Assembly (NCBI RefSeq): GCF_002929825.1
Contig: NZ_PJJN01000035.1
Location: 62,001 to 126,000 of the forward strand
DNA from: Cryobacterium sp. Y29
GTDB lineage: Bacteria; Actinomycetota; Actinomycetes; Actinomycetales; Microbacteriaceae
Reading direction: 5' to 3'
Length of the DNA stretch: 64,000 nucleotides
Shown here: in pieces, positions 8,155-15,492 of the stretch
Numbering within the stretch: position 1 is the stretch's first letter
Layout: each line of letters opens with the position of its first letter
Program-made: the position numbers and the translations under genes
The notes under the pieces: generated by a model
The model's database searches: none
What the model saw: the letters and a program-made list of their open reading frames with translations, nothing else
Told to the model about the DNA's origin: nothing

Positions 8155-8796
8155 ATGACAACTATTGGAATCATCGGTGCAGGAAACATTGGCAGCCAGG
8201 TCGCTCGCAAGGCGATCGAAAATGGTTACGACGTCGTGATCAGCAATTCCCGAGGCCCGGAGACCCTCGCCGAGCTCGTTGCCGAGCTGGGCCCGAAAGC
8301 GACCGCCGGAACCGCGGCTCAGGCCGCTGAGGCCGCCGACGTCGCGATCGTGACGGTGCCGCTCAAGGCTTACGCGGATGTGCCCGTTCAGCAGCTGGCC
8401 GGCAAGATCGTCATTGACACCAATAACTACTACTTCGAACGCGACGGACATATCACCGCCCTCGATAACGGCGAAACGACCGTGACCGGCATGCTCCAGA
8501 AGCACTTACCCACTTCGCGCGTGGCGAAAGGATTCAATCACATTACGGCCGCGGACATCACCGCCGACTCGCACCCGACCGGCGACCCGGCCCGGCGCGC
8601 ACTGGCGACGTCCTCCGACTTCACCGACGCCTCCGACTTCGTCACCAAGCTCTACGACGAATTCGGCTTCGATACAGTGAATATCGGCCCCCTTGTCGAG
8701 AGCTGGCGCGTCGAGCGCGACCGTCCGGCCTACGGCATCCGTCAGACGGTTGCAGAGCTCGAGGCCAACCTGGCGAAGGCACCGCGCACGGTTTGA
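8155..8796 (+). CDS. NADPH-dependent F420 reductase-like / NAD(P)-binding oxidoreductase
   Basis: 213 residues. It opens with a Rossmann strand and GxGxxG loop (TIGIIGAGNIGSQVA), then SNSRGPETLAELV at the second strand end, where Ser-Asn-Ser-Arg is typical of NADP(H) binding in the F420:NADPH reductase-like family. IVIDTNNYYFERDG and the later VAKGFNHITAADI match the family's central part. It likely moves hydride between NADPH and a deazaflavin or another cofactor in the cytosol. No clear ribosome binding site precedes the ATG, and the 113 bp before it (8042-8154) hold nothing I can identify. Confidence 0.82.
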   Translation: MTTIGIIGAGNIGSQVARKAIENGYDVVISNSRGPETLAELVAELGPKATAGTAAQAAEAADVAIVTVPLKAYADVPVQQLAGKIVIDTNNYYFERDGHITALDNGETTVTGMLQKHLPTSRVAKGFNHITAADITADSHPTGDPARRALATSSDFTDASDFVTKLYDEFGFDTVNIGPLVESWRVERDRPAYGIRQTVAELEANLAKAPRTV

Positions 8797-8947
8797 CGTT
8801 CGCCGACGGTCACCCTCAGCAGGTGACCGTCGGCGGTTCGCACCCGAGTGTCGAAGAAGTTCGAACGTGACCCGTCGGGGGCGGTCAATTGCGCGAACAA
8901 CCAAAGTAGTGCTAGCGCTTGGCAAAACACCGACTTAGGCTGTCGTC

Positions 8948-9520
8948 ATGGCAGCTGGACCTTTGCCTGCCGGGTTGGACGGAAAAGCGTCGGATGCACT
9001 GCTGTCGCTTGGCCGTTTCTTCACTCGGTGGGAACAGACAGATGACGGCCGGGAGGTATTTCGCGAAGGCGGCCGTAAGGGCGACGTGTTCTACCGTGAC
9101 CGGTGGAGCCACGATCAAGGCGTACGGTCCCGACCGCTGCTCGGGATTCTCGCCGATCCCGGCCATGTCGATGGTCTCCCACGCCGCCGGAAACCGCTTC
9201 ATTCAGCTCATCGGCGGCGTCATGACGTCGTTCTACGATTGGTACGCTGACCTCCCGGTCGCCAGCCCGCAGGTTTTCGGCGACCAGACCGACGTTCCGG
9301 AATCCGGCGACTGGTGGGACGCCACCTACCTCATGATGTGGGGCTCGAACGTGCCGGTGACACGCACACCGGATGCGCACTGGATGACCGAGGTACGGTA
9401 CCGCGGCACCAAGGTCATCGCGATCAGCCCCGACTACGCGGACAACACCAAATTTGCCGATGAGTGGCTGCCGGCGCAGGCCGGAACGGATGCTGCCCTC
9501 GCCATGGCGATGGGCCACGT
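8948..9520 (+). pseudogene. narG: narG remnant (nitrate reductase alpha subunit), twice deleted and frameshifted
   Basis: From the ATG at 8948 one frame reads like a NarG N-terminus (LSLGRFFTRWEQ, then GDVFYRDRWSHD). At about 9108-9117 similarity jumps to another frame, resuming at TIKAYGPDRCSGFSPIPAMS and continuing through SFYDWYADLPVASPQVFGDQ, ESGDWWDATYLMMWGSN and PDYADNTKFADEW to ALAMAMGH at about 9518. The first join deletes roughly 120 family residues, including the cysteine-rich stretch that binds the FS0 iron-sulfur cluster, and shifts the frame. The second ends similarity at about a quarter of the ~1,200-residue family length. The apparent continuous frame at 8919-10307 is an accidental fusion of this fragment with narI. 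Confidence 0.88.
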
Positions 9521-9552
9521 ATCCCCGGCTATTGCCGCTCAACGAGGCATAG
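9521..9552 (+). pseudogene. Possible last codons of narJ
   Basis: Between the end of narG similarity and the narI start, one frame reads PRLLPLNEA and stops with TAG at 9550-9552, two bases before the narI ATG. That is where the end of the narJ chaperone gene is expected in a narGHJI operon. The fragment is too short for a firm identification; position is the main argument. Confidence 0.35.
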
Positions 9553-9554
9553 CC

Positions 9555-10307
9555 ATGGACCTGCTGCTGTGGGGCGTTCTGCCGTACGTCATGGTCGCCA
9601 TCCTGATCGGCGGTTCCATCTGGCGTTACCGATACGACCAGTTCGGCTGGACGACCAGGTCGTCACAGCTGTATGAAAGTCGCCTGCTGCGGATTGGGTC
9701 GCCGATCTTTCACTTCGGCCTGCTCGCGGTGATTGCCGGGCACTTCTTCGGTCTGGTGATCCCGATGACCTGGACGCTCGCGGTGGGCATGAGCCAGGAT
9801 TTCTATCATCTCAACGCCCTACTTGTCGGCGGGGTCGCCGGGGTCGGCACGCTCGGTGGCATTTTGATCCTGATCTATCGCCGGCGCAAGACCGGCCCGG
9901 TATTTATGGCGACAACCCGCAACGACAAGGTCATGTATGTCGTACTGGCCGCCGCGATCGTACTCGGCCTCTGGACCACCCTGGCGAGCGTGTTCGAGGG
10001 CGCCCACGGACACAATTATCGGGAGACCGTTGCGCCCTGGTTCCGCTCGCTTTTCATCCTTCAGCCTGACATCGCAGCGATGGCCGCAGCCCCGTTCTCA
10101 TTCCACATCCATACGCTCGTCGGCATGCTTCTGTTCACCATTTGGCCGTTCACTCGGCTGGTGCACGCCTTCACCGCGCCCCTGCACTACCTGTTTCGGC
10201 CGTATATCGTCTACCGCACCCGCGACCAGGTACCCGGCGCGATCAGACCAATCCGACGCGGCTGGGCAGCGATTGGAACCGAAGACCGAGCACGCGACAA
10301 AAAATAG
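9555..10307 (+). CDS. narI: Respiratory nitrate reductase gamma subunit (diheme cytochrome b), orphaned
   Basis: 250 residues from the ATG at 9555, usual NarI length. It begins MDLLLWGVLPYVMVAILIGG, then RYRYDQFGWTTRSSQLYES, a strong NarI signature. There are about five membrane segments. All four heme-ligand histidines appear present: His53 (IFHFG) and His63 (AGHFFG) in one helix, and the pair in FSFHIHTLVG and TRLVHAFTAP near the C-terminus. NarI passes electrons from quinol to NarH and NarG. narH is absent and narG is a fragment, so this intact-looking subunit has no local partner. It is either recently orphaned or serves a partner elsewhere. narK follows 2 bp after its stop. Confidence 0.9.
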   Translation: MDLLLWGVLPYVMVAILIGGSIWRYRYDQFGWTTRSSQLYESRLLRIGSPIFHFGLLAVIAGHFFGLVIPMTWTLAVGMSQDFYHLNALLVGGVAGVGTLGGILILIYRRRKTGPVFMATTRNDKVMYVVLAAAIVLGLWTTLASVFEGAHGHNYRETVAPWFRSLFILQPDIAAMAAAPFSFHIHTLVGMLLFTIWPFTRLVHAFTAPLHYLFRPYIVYRTRDQVPGAIRPIRRGWAAIGTEDRARDKK

Positions 10308-10309
10308 CC

Positions 10310-11546
10310 ATGCCTGAAAGTGTGCGGGCACGTGCCCGGGCCAGCAAGGGGTTCGATCTTGTTCTCGCGACGTTGTCGTCCGTGGTGTGTTTCTGGGCCT
10401 GGACGAGTGTGGCCCCCCTCGGGGTGCGCTATAGCGTCGATTTGAATTTGACGTCGACGCAGGCATCCGTTTTAGTGGCCATGCCTGTCTTTGTCGGCTC
10501 GATCGGCCGTATTCCGGTGGGTGTGCTCACGGATCGCTACGGTGGACCGATCATGTTCACCACGGTGCTCCTGGCCACTGTCCCCGCACTTCTGCTCGTT
10601 GCGCTGGCCGGAACCCTGGGGGTCTACTGGGCTCTCGTCCTGTGCGCGCTCCTATTGGGCGTCGCCGGAACGGTCTTCGCCGTTGGGATACCGTTCGTGA
10701 GCAACTGGTATGAAGTGTCCCGGCGCGGCTTCGCAACGGGAATCTTCGGTGCGGGAATGGGCGGGACAGCATTGTCCGCATTCTTCACACCCAGGTTCGT
10801 GGACTGGTTCGGCTACATTCCCACACACCTGATCCTGGCCTGCCTGCTCGTCGCGACCGCGATCGTCGTGCGAACCTGCATGGGGAATGCTCCGAGTTGG
10901 GTATCGAATTCCCAGCCATTCGTTCCCAAGCTCTGTGCTGCCGCAAAACTCGGTGTGACCTGGCAGATGTGCTTTCTCTACGGTGTGGTGTTCGGCGGGT
11001 TTGTCGCCTTCTCGACCTACCTGCCGACCTACCTGCGCGATATTTACGATTTCGACCTGACCGCGGCGGGAACCCGCACGGCCGGATTCGCCGTCGCCGC
11101 GGTTCTACTGCGCCCGGTCGGCGGAATCCTCGCCGACCGCATCGGTCCCAAGCCGGTCGTCATCGTGGTGCTGGCCGCGGTCGCTGTTCTAGCTTGGGTG
11201 GTCAATGTGCGCCCCGACGGCGAGATACCGGCTGGGCTGACCTTCGTGGCGATGGCTTCGGCCCTGGGGCTGGGCGCTGGGGCTGGGCGCTGGGGGAGTC
11301 TTCGCCTGGCTGGGACGAAACTCGCCACCCGCGAAGGTCGGGTTGGTCAGCGGCATCGTCAGTGCGGCCGGTGGTCTCGGCGGGTACTTCCCCCCGCTTG
11401 TGATGGGGGCCACCTACGACGCCGCCGATAATAGTTATGCCATCGGTCTGCTCCTGCTGGCGGGAACGGCTGCCGTGGCCCTGGTCTTCACCATCGTCGC
11501 CGTGCACGAACACCCCAACCAAACGGTGCCAAATCAGGTCAACTGA
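10310..11546 (+). pseudogene. narK: narK nitrate/nitrite MFS transporter, frameshifted by a 13-bp duplication
   Basis: From the ATG at 10310 a major-facilitator protein of the NarK type is encoded: ATLSSVVCFWAWTSVAPLG, the loop GVLTDRYGG, and WYEVSRRGFATGIFGAGMGG. About 325 codons in, after ASALGLGAG, the frame changes; the missing C-terminus (LVSGIVSAAGGLGGYFPPLV, then EHPNQTV) continues in another frame to the TGA at 11544-11546. The break coincides with a perfect 13-bp tandem duplication at 11264-11289; removing one copy restores one open frame of about 407 residues. It lies directly behind narI in the degraded nitrate locus. Confidence 0.9.
11264..11289. repeat. 13-bp tandem duplication disrupting narK
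   Basis: CTGGGGCTGGGCG occurs twice head to tail (11264-11276 and 11277-11289). Thirteen is not a multiple of three, so it shifts the narK frame. The GC-rich near-repeat CTGGGG/CTGGGCG inside the unit is the kind of sequence where replication slippage is expected. Confidence 0.95.
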
Positions 11547-11581
11547 TAGCGACACTGCCGTTTTGGTCGCCGCCAATTGCT

Positions 11582-12661
11582 TTACCCAGGGATGATCTTC
11601 TCGGCGCGGTAGCGGTCGAACAAAGCTGTGAAGGAGTCGATCGTGCGGTGGTGCGGGGTGAAGCCGGCGAGGCGGCTCTTGGTGATGTCGGTGAAGACCT
11701 CGATATTCCGGCCGAGGTCGGCGTCGGTGTGCCACCACGATGCGATGCGCCCTAAGTCGGATTCGACGAGGTTGTGCGCGGCAGCGAGTTCGGCCCAGAC
11801 CGGCTCCATTCCTGCCATCTGCACCTCGAGCGGTCGTGGCTCGTCCACGAAACCAACCGGTTCGACGCCGAAGTATGCGGCGATCTTCGGCCACATCGCG
11901 CGCCAGCGGAAGACGTCGCCGTTGACCACGTTAAATGCTTCGTTGGCCCCGGCAGTCGTTGTCGCTGCCCACACCATCTGCTCGGCAAGAATCGTCGCGT
12001 CGGTCATGTCGGTGACGCCGTTCCACTGGGTCGCGCTGCCGGGGAACACAAAGGGCATGCCAAGATTCCTGCACAAGGCAGCCTGTGCGGCAAGGGTGAG
12101 TCCCATGTTCATGAGGTTGCCGACCGCGTGGCCGATTACGGTGTGCGAACGGTGCACCGACCAGGTGAATCCTTGGCGAGCGGATGCAGCGAACAGTTCG
12201 TCTTCCTGTGCGTAGTAGAAGTTCGCCACGTCGAGCCGCGGTTCGTCTTCGCTAAAGGGAGTGTCGGGCATGATGCCCTGCCCGTAGGCCTCGAACGGGC
12301 CGAGGTAATGCTTGAGGCCGGTGACCAGGGCGACGTGGCGCACCGGTGCGTGGGCAAGTGCGGCGAGGAGATCACGCACCATGCCACCGTTCACCTCGAT
12401 GTTGAGTTCCTCGCTGTTCTGACGTGACCAGGCGGTGAAGAAGACCCGTTCGGGCATCTCACTGGCCAACACTCGGTTGAGGTCGGCGGCGGAGCGAAGG
12501 TCCGCCTGAATCCAGCGCACCCCGGGTAAGGCTGGGCCGCTGCGGCGGGCGAGGGCGAGGACCTGCCAGCCCGCGGCAGATAACTGGTCGACCACGGCGG
12601 ATCCGGTGATTCCGGACGCTCCGACGACGAGGGCGGTACGGGGTTCAAGTGAAGTAGTCAT
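11582..12661 (-). CDS. SDR-family oxidoreductase resembling PRISE (progesterone 5-beta-reductase/iridoid synthase-like)
   Basis: 359 residues from the ATG at 12661 (a TTG four codons upstream is the alternative). The extended-SDR dinucleotide motif is ALVVGASGITGSAVV. NFYYAQEDELF at mid-protein matches the F-Y-Y catalytic-region signature of PRISE enzymes, in which Tyr replaces the classical YxxxK. WSVHRSHTVIGHAVGNLMN and SATQWNGVTDMTDA are also family-like. It probably reduces an enone-type C=C bond using NADPH. It is convergent with narK and has no operon partner. Physiological substrate unknown. Confidence 0.83.
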   Translation of the reverse strand: MTTSLEPRTALVVGASGITGSAVVDQLSAAGWQVLALARRSGPALPGVRWIQADLRSAADLNRVLASEMPERVFFTAWSRQNSEELNIEVNGGMVRDLLAALAHAPVRHVALVTGLKHYLGPFEAYGQGIMPDTPFSEDEPRLDVANFYYAQEDELFAASARQGFTWSVHRSHTVIGHAVGNLMNMGLTLAAQAALCRNLGMPFVFPGSATQWNGVTDMTDATILAEQMVWAATTTAGANEAFNVVNGDVFRWRAMWPKIAAYFGVEPVGFVDEPRPLEVQMAGMEPVWAELAAAHNLVESDLGRIASWWHTDADLGRNIEVFTDITKSRLAGFTPHHRTIDSFTALFDRYRAEKIIPG

Positions 12662-13008
12662 CGCTGAATGCAACCTTGTGCTCTGTGAGGTATTCCTCCC
12701 CTGCGTACCCGATGGGTGATCACGAGGTCGCCAGGCACTGCGCGGTGCCGAAGAAGGCTTGTAGGCCGCAGGAGACGAAACCGACGTTCTCGGGGAAGCC
12801 GACGATGCGGTCCAGCCGGAAATGGTTCAGTGCCCCCATCGACCGAGGTCGGAATGGAGGCACTGAACCATTTCCGGCTGTACCTCGTGATAAGTCCAAG
12901 GCCCCTACGCCGAGCACCTCCGCAGTGCGCACCACGTCATCGCACCTCATGCACAAGCACTTCATCACGCTCCATTTCAGGCGCGTGCATCAAGAGAAGG
13001 AAGCAATC
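12662..13008. other. 347-bp intergenic region with a long inverted repeat
   Basis: This lies between the divergent PRISE-like gene and the lipoprotein gene. I find no convincing gene. It holds the long inverted repeat described separately and, near its right end, the lipoprotein's site AAGGAAG before the ATG at 13009. A minus-strand frame ending at 12720 reads NHFRLDRIVGFPENVGFVS, which is protein-like but matches nothing I know. Confidence 0.6.
12813..12880. repeat. Perfect 22-bp inverted repeat forming a long hairpin
   Basis: Arms 12813-12834 and 12859-12880 are exact reverse complements (right arm begins GGCACTGAACC). The 24-base centre folds further: CCAT pairs with ATGG and CGACC with GGTCG. 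The hairpin has no T-tract and lies about 130 bp before the lipoprotein gene. It could be a small palindromic mobile element, an RNA structure, or the trace of an inverted duplication. Confidence 0.9.
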
Positions 13009-13509
13009 ATGAACAGCAGAATTTGGCTCAAGGCCGGACCGGTCGTCGGGGCAGTAGCGCTCAGCATTCTCGTGCTGACCGGATGCTCGCAGGGAACAAC
13101 GGCCCCGGCGGCCGACACGTCGAGTTCATCCAGCCCAACGAGCGATGCCGCGGTCAAGCCGGCCCTAGCGACCGCGGACAGTTCACTGGGCAAGATCGTC
13201 GTCGATACCGCCGGAATGACACTGTATGTCTTCGACAAGGACGTCGCAAACTCCGGCACGAGCACCTGCGAGGGCGAGTGCCTCGTCAAGTGGCCCGCCG
13301 TCGTCGCCGAATCCGACACCCCCACGGTTGACGGCGTGACCGGCACGGTCGGCGTCATCACCCGCACGGATGGCACCAAGCAAGTTACTCTCGCTGGGCT
13401 TCCGCTCTACTACTGGGCGGGCGACTCTGCTGCCGGGGACACCACCGGAGAGGGTGTTGGCGGCGTCTGGTGGGTGGTCGCTCCGAACGGAGACAAAATC
13501 GCTAGCTAA
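13009..13509 (+). CDS. Secreted lipoprotein with COG4315 / Lipoprotein_15 repeats
   Basis: 166 residues from the ATG at 13009, preceded by AAGGAAG. Signal peptide with lipobox LVLTGCS (Cys near residue 25), then a Ser/Thr/Ala-rich linker and two repeats of the Lipoprotein_15 type: LGKIVVDTAGMTLYVFDKD with TCEGECLVKWPAV, and a second ending LAGLPLYYWAGD. The paired Cys in TCEGEC is characteristic. The function of the family is not established; members are often found near redox proteins. The protein should be membrane-anchored outside the cell. A longer in-frame reading back to 12676 crosses the inverted repeat and is unlikely to be coding. Confidence 0.85.
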   Translation: MNSRIWLKAGPVVGAVALSILVLTGCSQGTTAPAADTSSSSSPTSDAAVKPALATADSSLGKIVVDTAGMTLYVFDKDVANSGTSTCEGECLVKWPAVVAESDTPTVDGVTGTVGVITRTDGTKQVTLAGLPLYYWAGDSAAGDTTGEGVGGVWWVVAPNGDKIAS

Positions 13510-13529
13510 AGACCGCAATCCGGCCTTCT

Positions 13530-13579
13530 GCAGACGCCGTACCCATCGACATCACGAAGCGGATGGGTACGGCGTCTGC
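13530..13579. terminator. 18-bp stem hairpin after the lipoprotein gene, overlapping the next gene's possible start
   Basis: Arms 13530-13547 and 13562-13579 are perfect reverse complements (left GCAGACGCCGTACCCATC) around a 14-base loop. It lies 20 bp after the lipoprotein stop, so it is probably its terminator, although no T-run follows. The right arm contains the ATG at 13563 of the polymerase gene, which argues for the later GTG (13602) as its true start. Confidence 0.7.
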
Positions 13580-13601
13580 TGGTAGCGGGCAGAATGAACG
13601 G

Positions 13602-15407
13602 GTGTATGTACTGGTGCGGCAGACAAGTGGTGGCGACGTGCTGGTCGATACGCTTGACGATGTCGGCCGGTTTATTGAGGCGGCCCGCCTCTCCCTGACC
13701 GAGTTTCCGTCGTTCGTGTCGTCGCGTGAACCCAGCACTCATGAATCGGCCACCGGTGACCGGGCCGCACCCCGTTGGGTCTGGGAGGATACCGCCCGTA
13801 TCTACCCGATATTCTTGGAGGCCGGCATCCGAGTGCAGCGCTGCCATGATCTCCGTCTGTGCCACGTGATCCTGAAAAATTCCGCGCTGACCATGACGAG
13901 CGAGCTCGCGCTGGCGGCGCCAGGGCGCTGGGACGTCGCGAGCGTTGGCACGACCGACCGAGCGGAGCCCCTGGCGACACTCTTTGATTTCGACGCAAAC
14001 GCGGATTCTGATACCAGCGGTGAGTGCGGCACGGCGGGGGAGTTTCGTCGGCAACTCGACGCGGTGGCATCCGCTTGTGAACCGGGGCGCCTCCGGCTCT
14101 TGCTCGCCGCTGAGTCCGCCGGGGCGCTCGTGGCCGCGGAAATGCGGTACGCCGGGCTGCCCTGGCGCAGCGACGTGCATGATCTCTTGCTAACCCAAGA
14201 ACTGGGAGCGCGCGTCCCGCCGGGCATGCGACCCGAACGGCTCGAACTTCTCGCCCAGCGAATCCGCTTAGAACTGGATGACACCACGCTCAACCCGGAC
14301 TCTCCACCGGAACTATTGAAGGCCTTGCAACGCGCGGGGCTGGCTGTCGCGTCGACGCAAGGCTGGGAGCTGAAGAAGTTGCAGCATCCGGTGATCGAAC
14401 CGCTCCTGCAGTATAAGAAACTGTCCCGGTTGCTCAGCGCTAACGGCTGGACCTGGATGGAATCCTGGGTTGTCGATGGTCGCTTCCACCCCGATTACGT
14501 GCCCGGGGATGTCGTGACCGGCCGCTGGGCCACCCGCGGCGGGGGAGCGCTGCAGCTGCCCAAGCAGATTCGTGGGGCCGTCGTCGCTGATGACGACTGG
14601 AAACTCGTCGTCGCCGACGCTGCCCAGCTGGAACCACGCATCCTGGCCGCGCTGGCGCGGGATACGAGCATGGCCAAGGCCGGGCGCGGCACAGACCTGT
14701 ATGCCGGAATCGTCTCGAGCGGCGTCGTCGAAACCCGCGACCACGCCAAGGTTGCCATGCTCGGCGCCATGTATGGGGCCACGACCGGGGAGAGCGGTCG
14801 GCTAATGCCGCGTCTCGCCCGCGCCTACCCTCGCGCGATCGCACTCACCGAGTCGGCGGCGCGTGCGGGCGAGCGTGGCGAGATCGTGACGACCCGACTC
14901 GGGCGTTCGTCACCCATTCCGGGATCGGGCTGGCAGGAGGCCCAGGCGCAGGCCTACGACCCGGCGGCCACGGCGACCGATGAACGGCGCGCCCGCAGCC
15001 AGGCCCGGGATTGGGGACGCTTCACCCGAAACTTCATCGTGCAGGGCAGCGCCGCCGAGTGGGCTCTGTGCTGGATGGCGGAAATCCGTCGAGAGCTCAC
15101 GGCATTGCCAGCACCCGATAGCCTTCACTCGGATGCCGCGCACGGTGCTGTCTGTCAGCCTGTTCCGGGAGTTAGCCCAGTAAACCGGGGCGCTACCCGG
15201 GGTCGAGCTCCATTTCACGGCACACCGCATCTAGTCTTTTTTCTCCACGACGAGGTGATTGTGCACACCCCCGCTGCCCAGGCTGCCGCCGTTGCACAGA
15301 TCATCGTCACTGCTGCCGAAACCGCCGGGCGGCTACTCTTCGGCGACTTCCCAGTCGACTTCATGTTGACGGTAGCAACCGTAGATAACTACGGCCAGGC
15401 CAAGTAA
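13602..15407 (+). CDS. Bifunctional 3'-5' exonuclease/DNA polymerase, Pol I-like (family A)
   Basis: About 601 residues from the GTG at 13602; the ATG at 13563 lies in a hairpin arm. The C-terminal half carries family-A polymerase motifs: A in VVADAAQLEPRIL, B in HAKVAMLGAMYG (Lys to Tyr-Gly), and C in FFLHDEVIVH. The N-terminal third corresponds to a proofreading-type domain in which I see no clean DEDD set, so exonuclease activity is doubtful. This actinobacterial family exists alongside true PolA and probably has a role in repair. There is a Pro/Gly/Arg-rich stretch just before motif C. Convergent with the next gene. Confidence 0.85.
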   Translation: MYVLVRQTSGGDVLVDTLDDVGRFIEAARLSLTEFPSFVSSREPSTHESATGDRAAPRWVWEDTARIYPIFLEAGIRVQRCHDLRLCHVILKNSALTMTSELALAAPGRWDVASVGTTDRAEPLATLFDFDANADSDTSGECGTAGEFRRQLDAVASACEPGRLRLLLAAESAGALVAAEMRYAGLPWRSDVHDLLLTQELGARVPPGMRPERLELLAQRIRLELDDTTLNPDSPPELLKALQRAGLAVASTQGWELKKLQHPVIEPLLQYKKLSRLLSANGWTWMESWVVDGRFHPDYVPGDVVTGRWATRGGGALQLPKQIRGAVVADDDWKLVVADAAQLEPRILAALARDTSMAKAGRGTDLYAGIVSSGVVETRDHAKVAMLGAMYGATTGESGRLMPRLARAYPRAIALTESAARAGERGEIVTTRLGRSSPIPGSGWQEAQAQAYDPAATATDERRARSQARDWGRFTRNFIVQGSAAEWALCWMAEIRRELTALPAPDSLHSDAAHGAVCQPVPGVSPVNRGATRGRAPFHGTPHLVFFLHDEVIVHTPAAQAAAVAQIIVTAAETAGRLLFGDFPVDFMLTVATVDNYGQAK

Positions 15408-15452
15408 CCCGGCGGACGATCCCGCACAGCCGCGCTCGCTCGCTCGTGTCGT

Positions 15453-15474
15453 CGCTTGCCAGACTGGCAAAGCG
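15453..15474. terminator. Candidate hairpin between convergent genes
   Basis: CGCTTGCCA (15453-15461) pairs with TGGCAAAGCG (15465-15474) with one bulged A around a 3-base loop. It lies between the polymerase gene and the convergent oxidoreductase gene. The stem is short and no T-run is evident. Confidence 0.4.
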
Positions 15475-15492
15475 TCTCGTTCCGCGCGGGTG

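Noticed and set aside
8919..10307. Annotating the whole frame as one functional nitrate reductase protein
   Set aside because: The N-terminal ~60 residues are a frameshifted misreading of narG, the middle is an internal narG piece, and only the part from 9555 is a complete family member.
12676..13008. 111-codon N-terminal extension of the lipoprotein
   Set aside because: It would place coding sequence across the perfect inverted repeat and push the signal peptide to the interior. The ATG at 13009 has a good ribosome binding site and starts a normal signal peptide.
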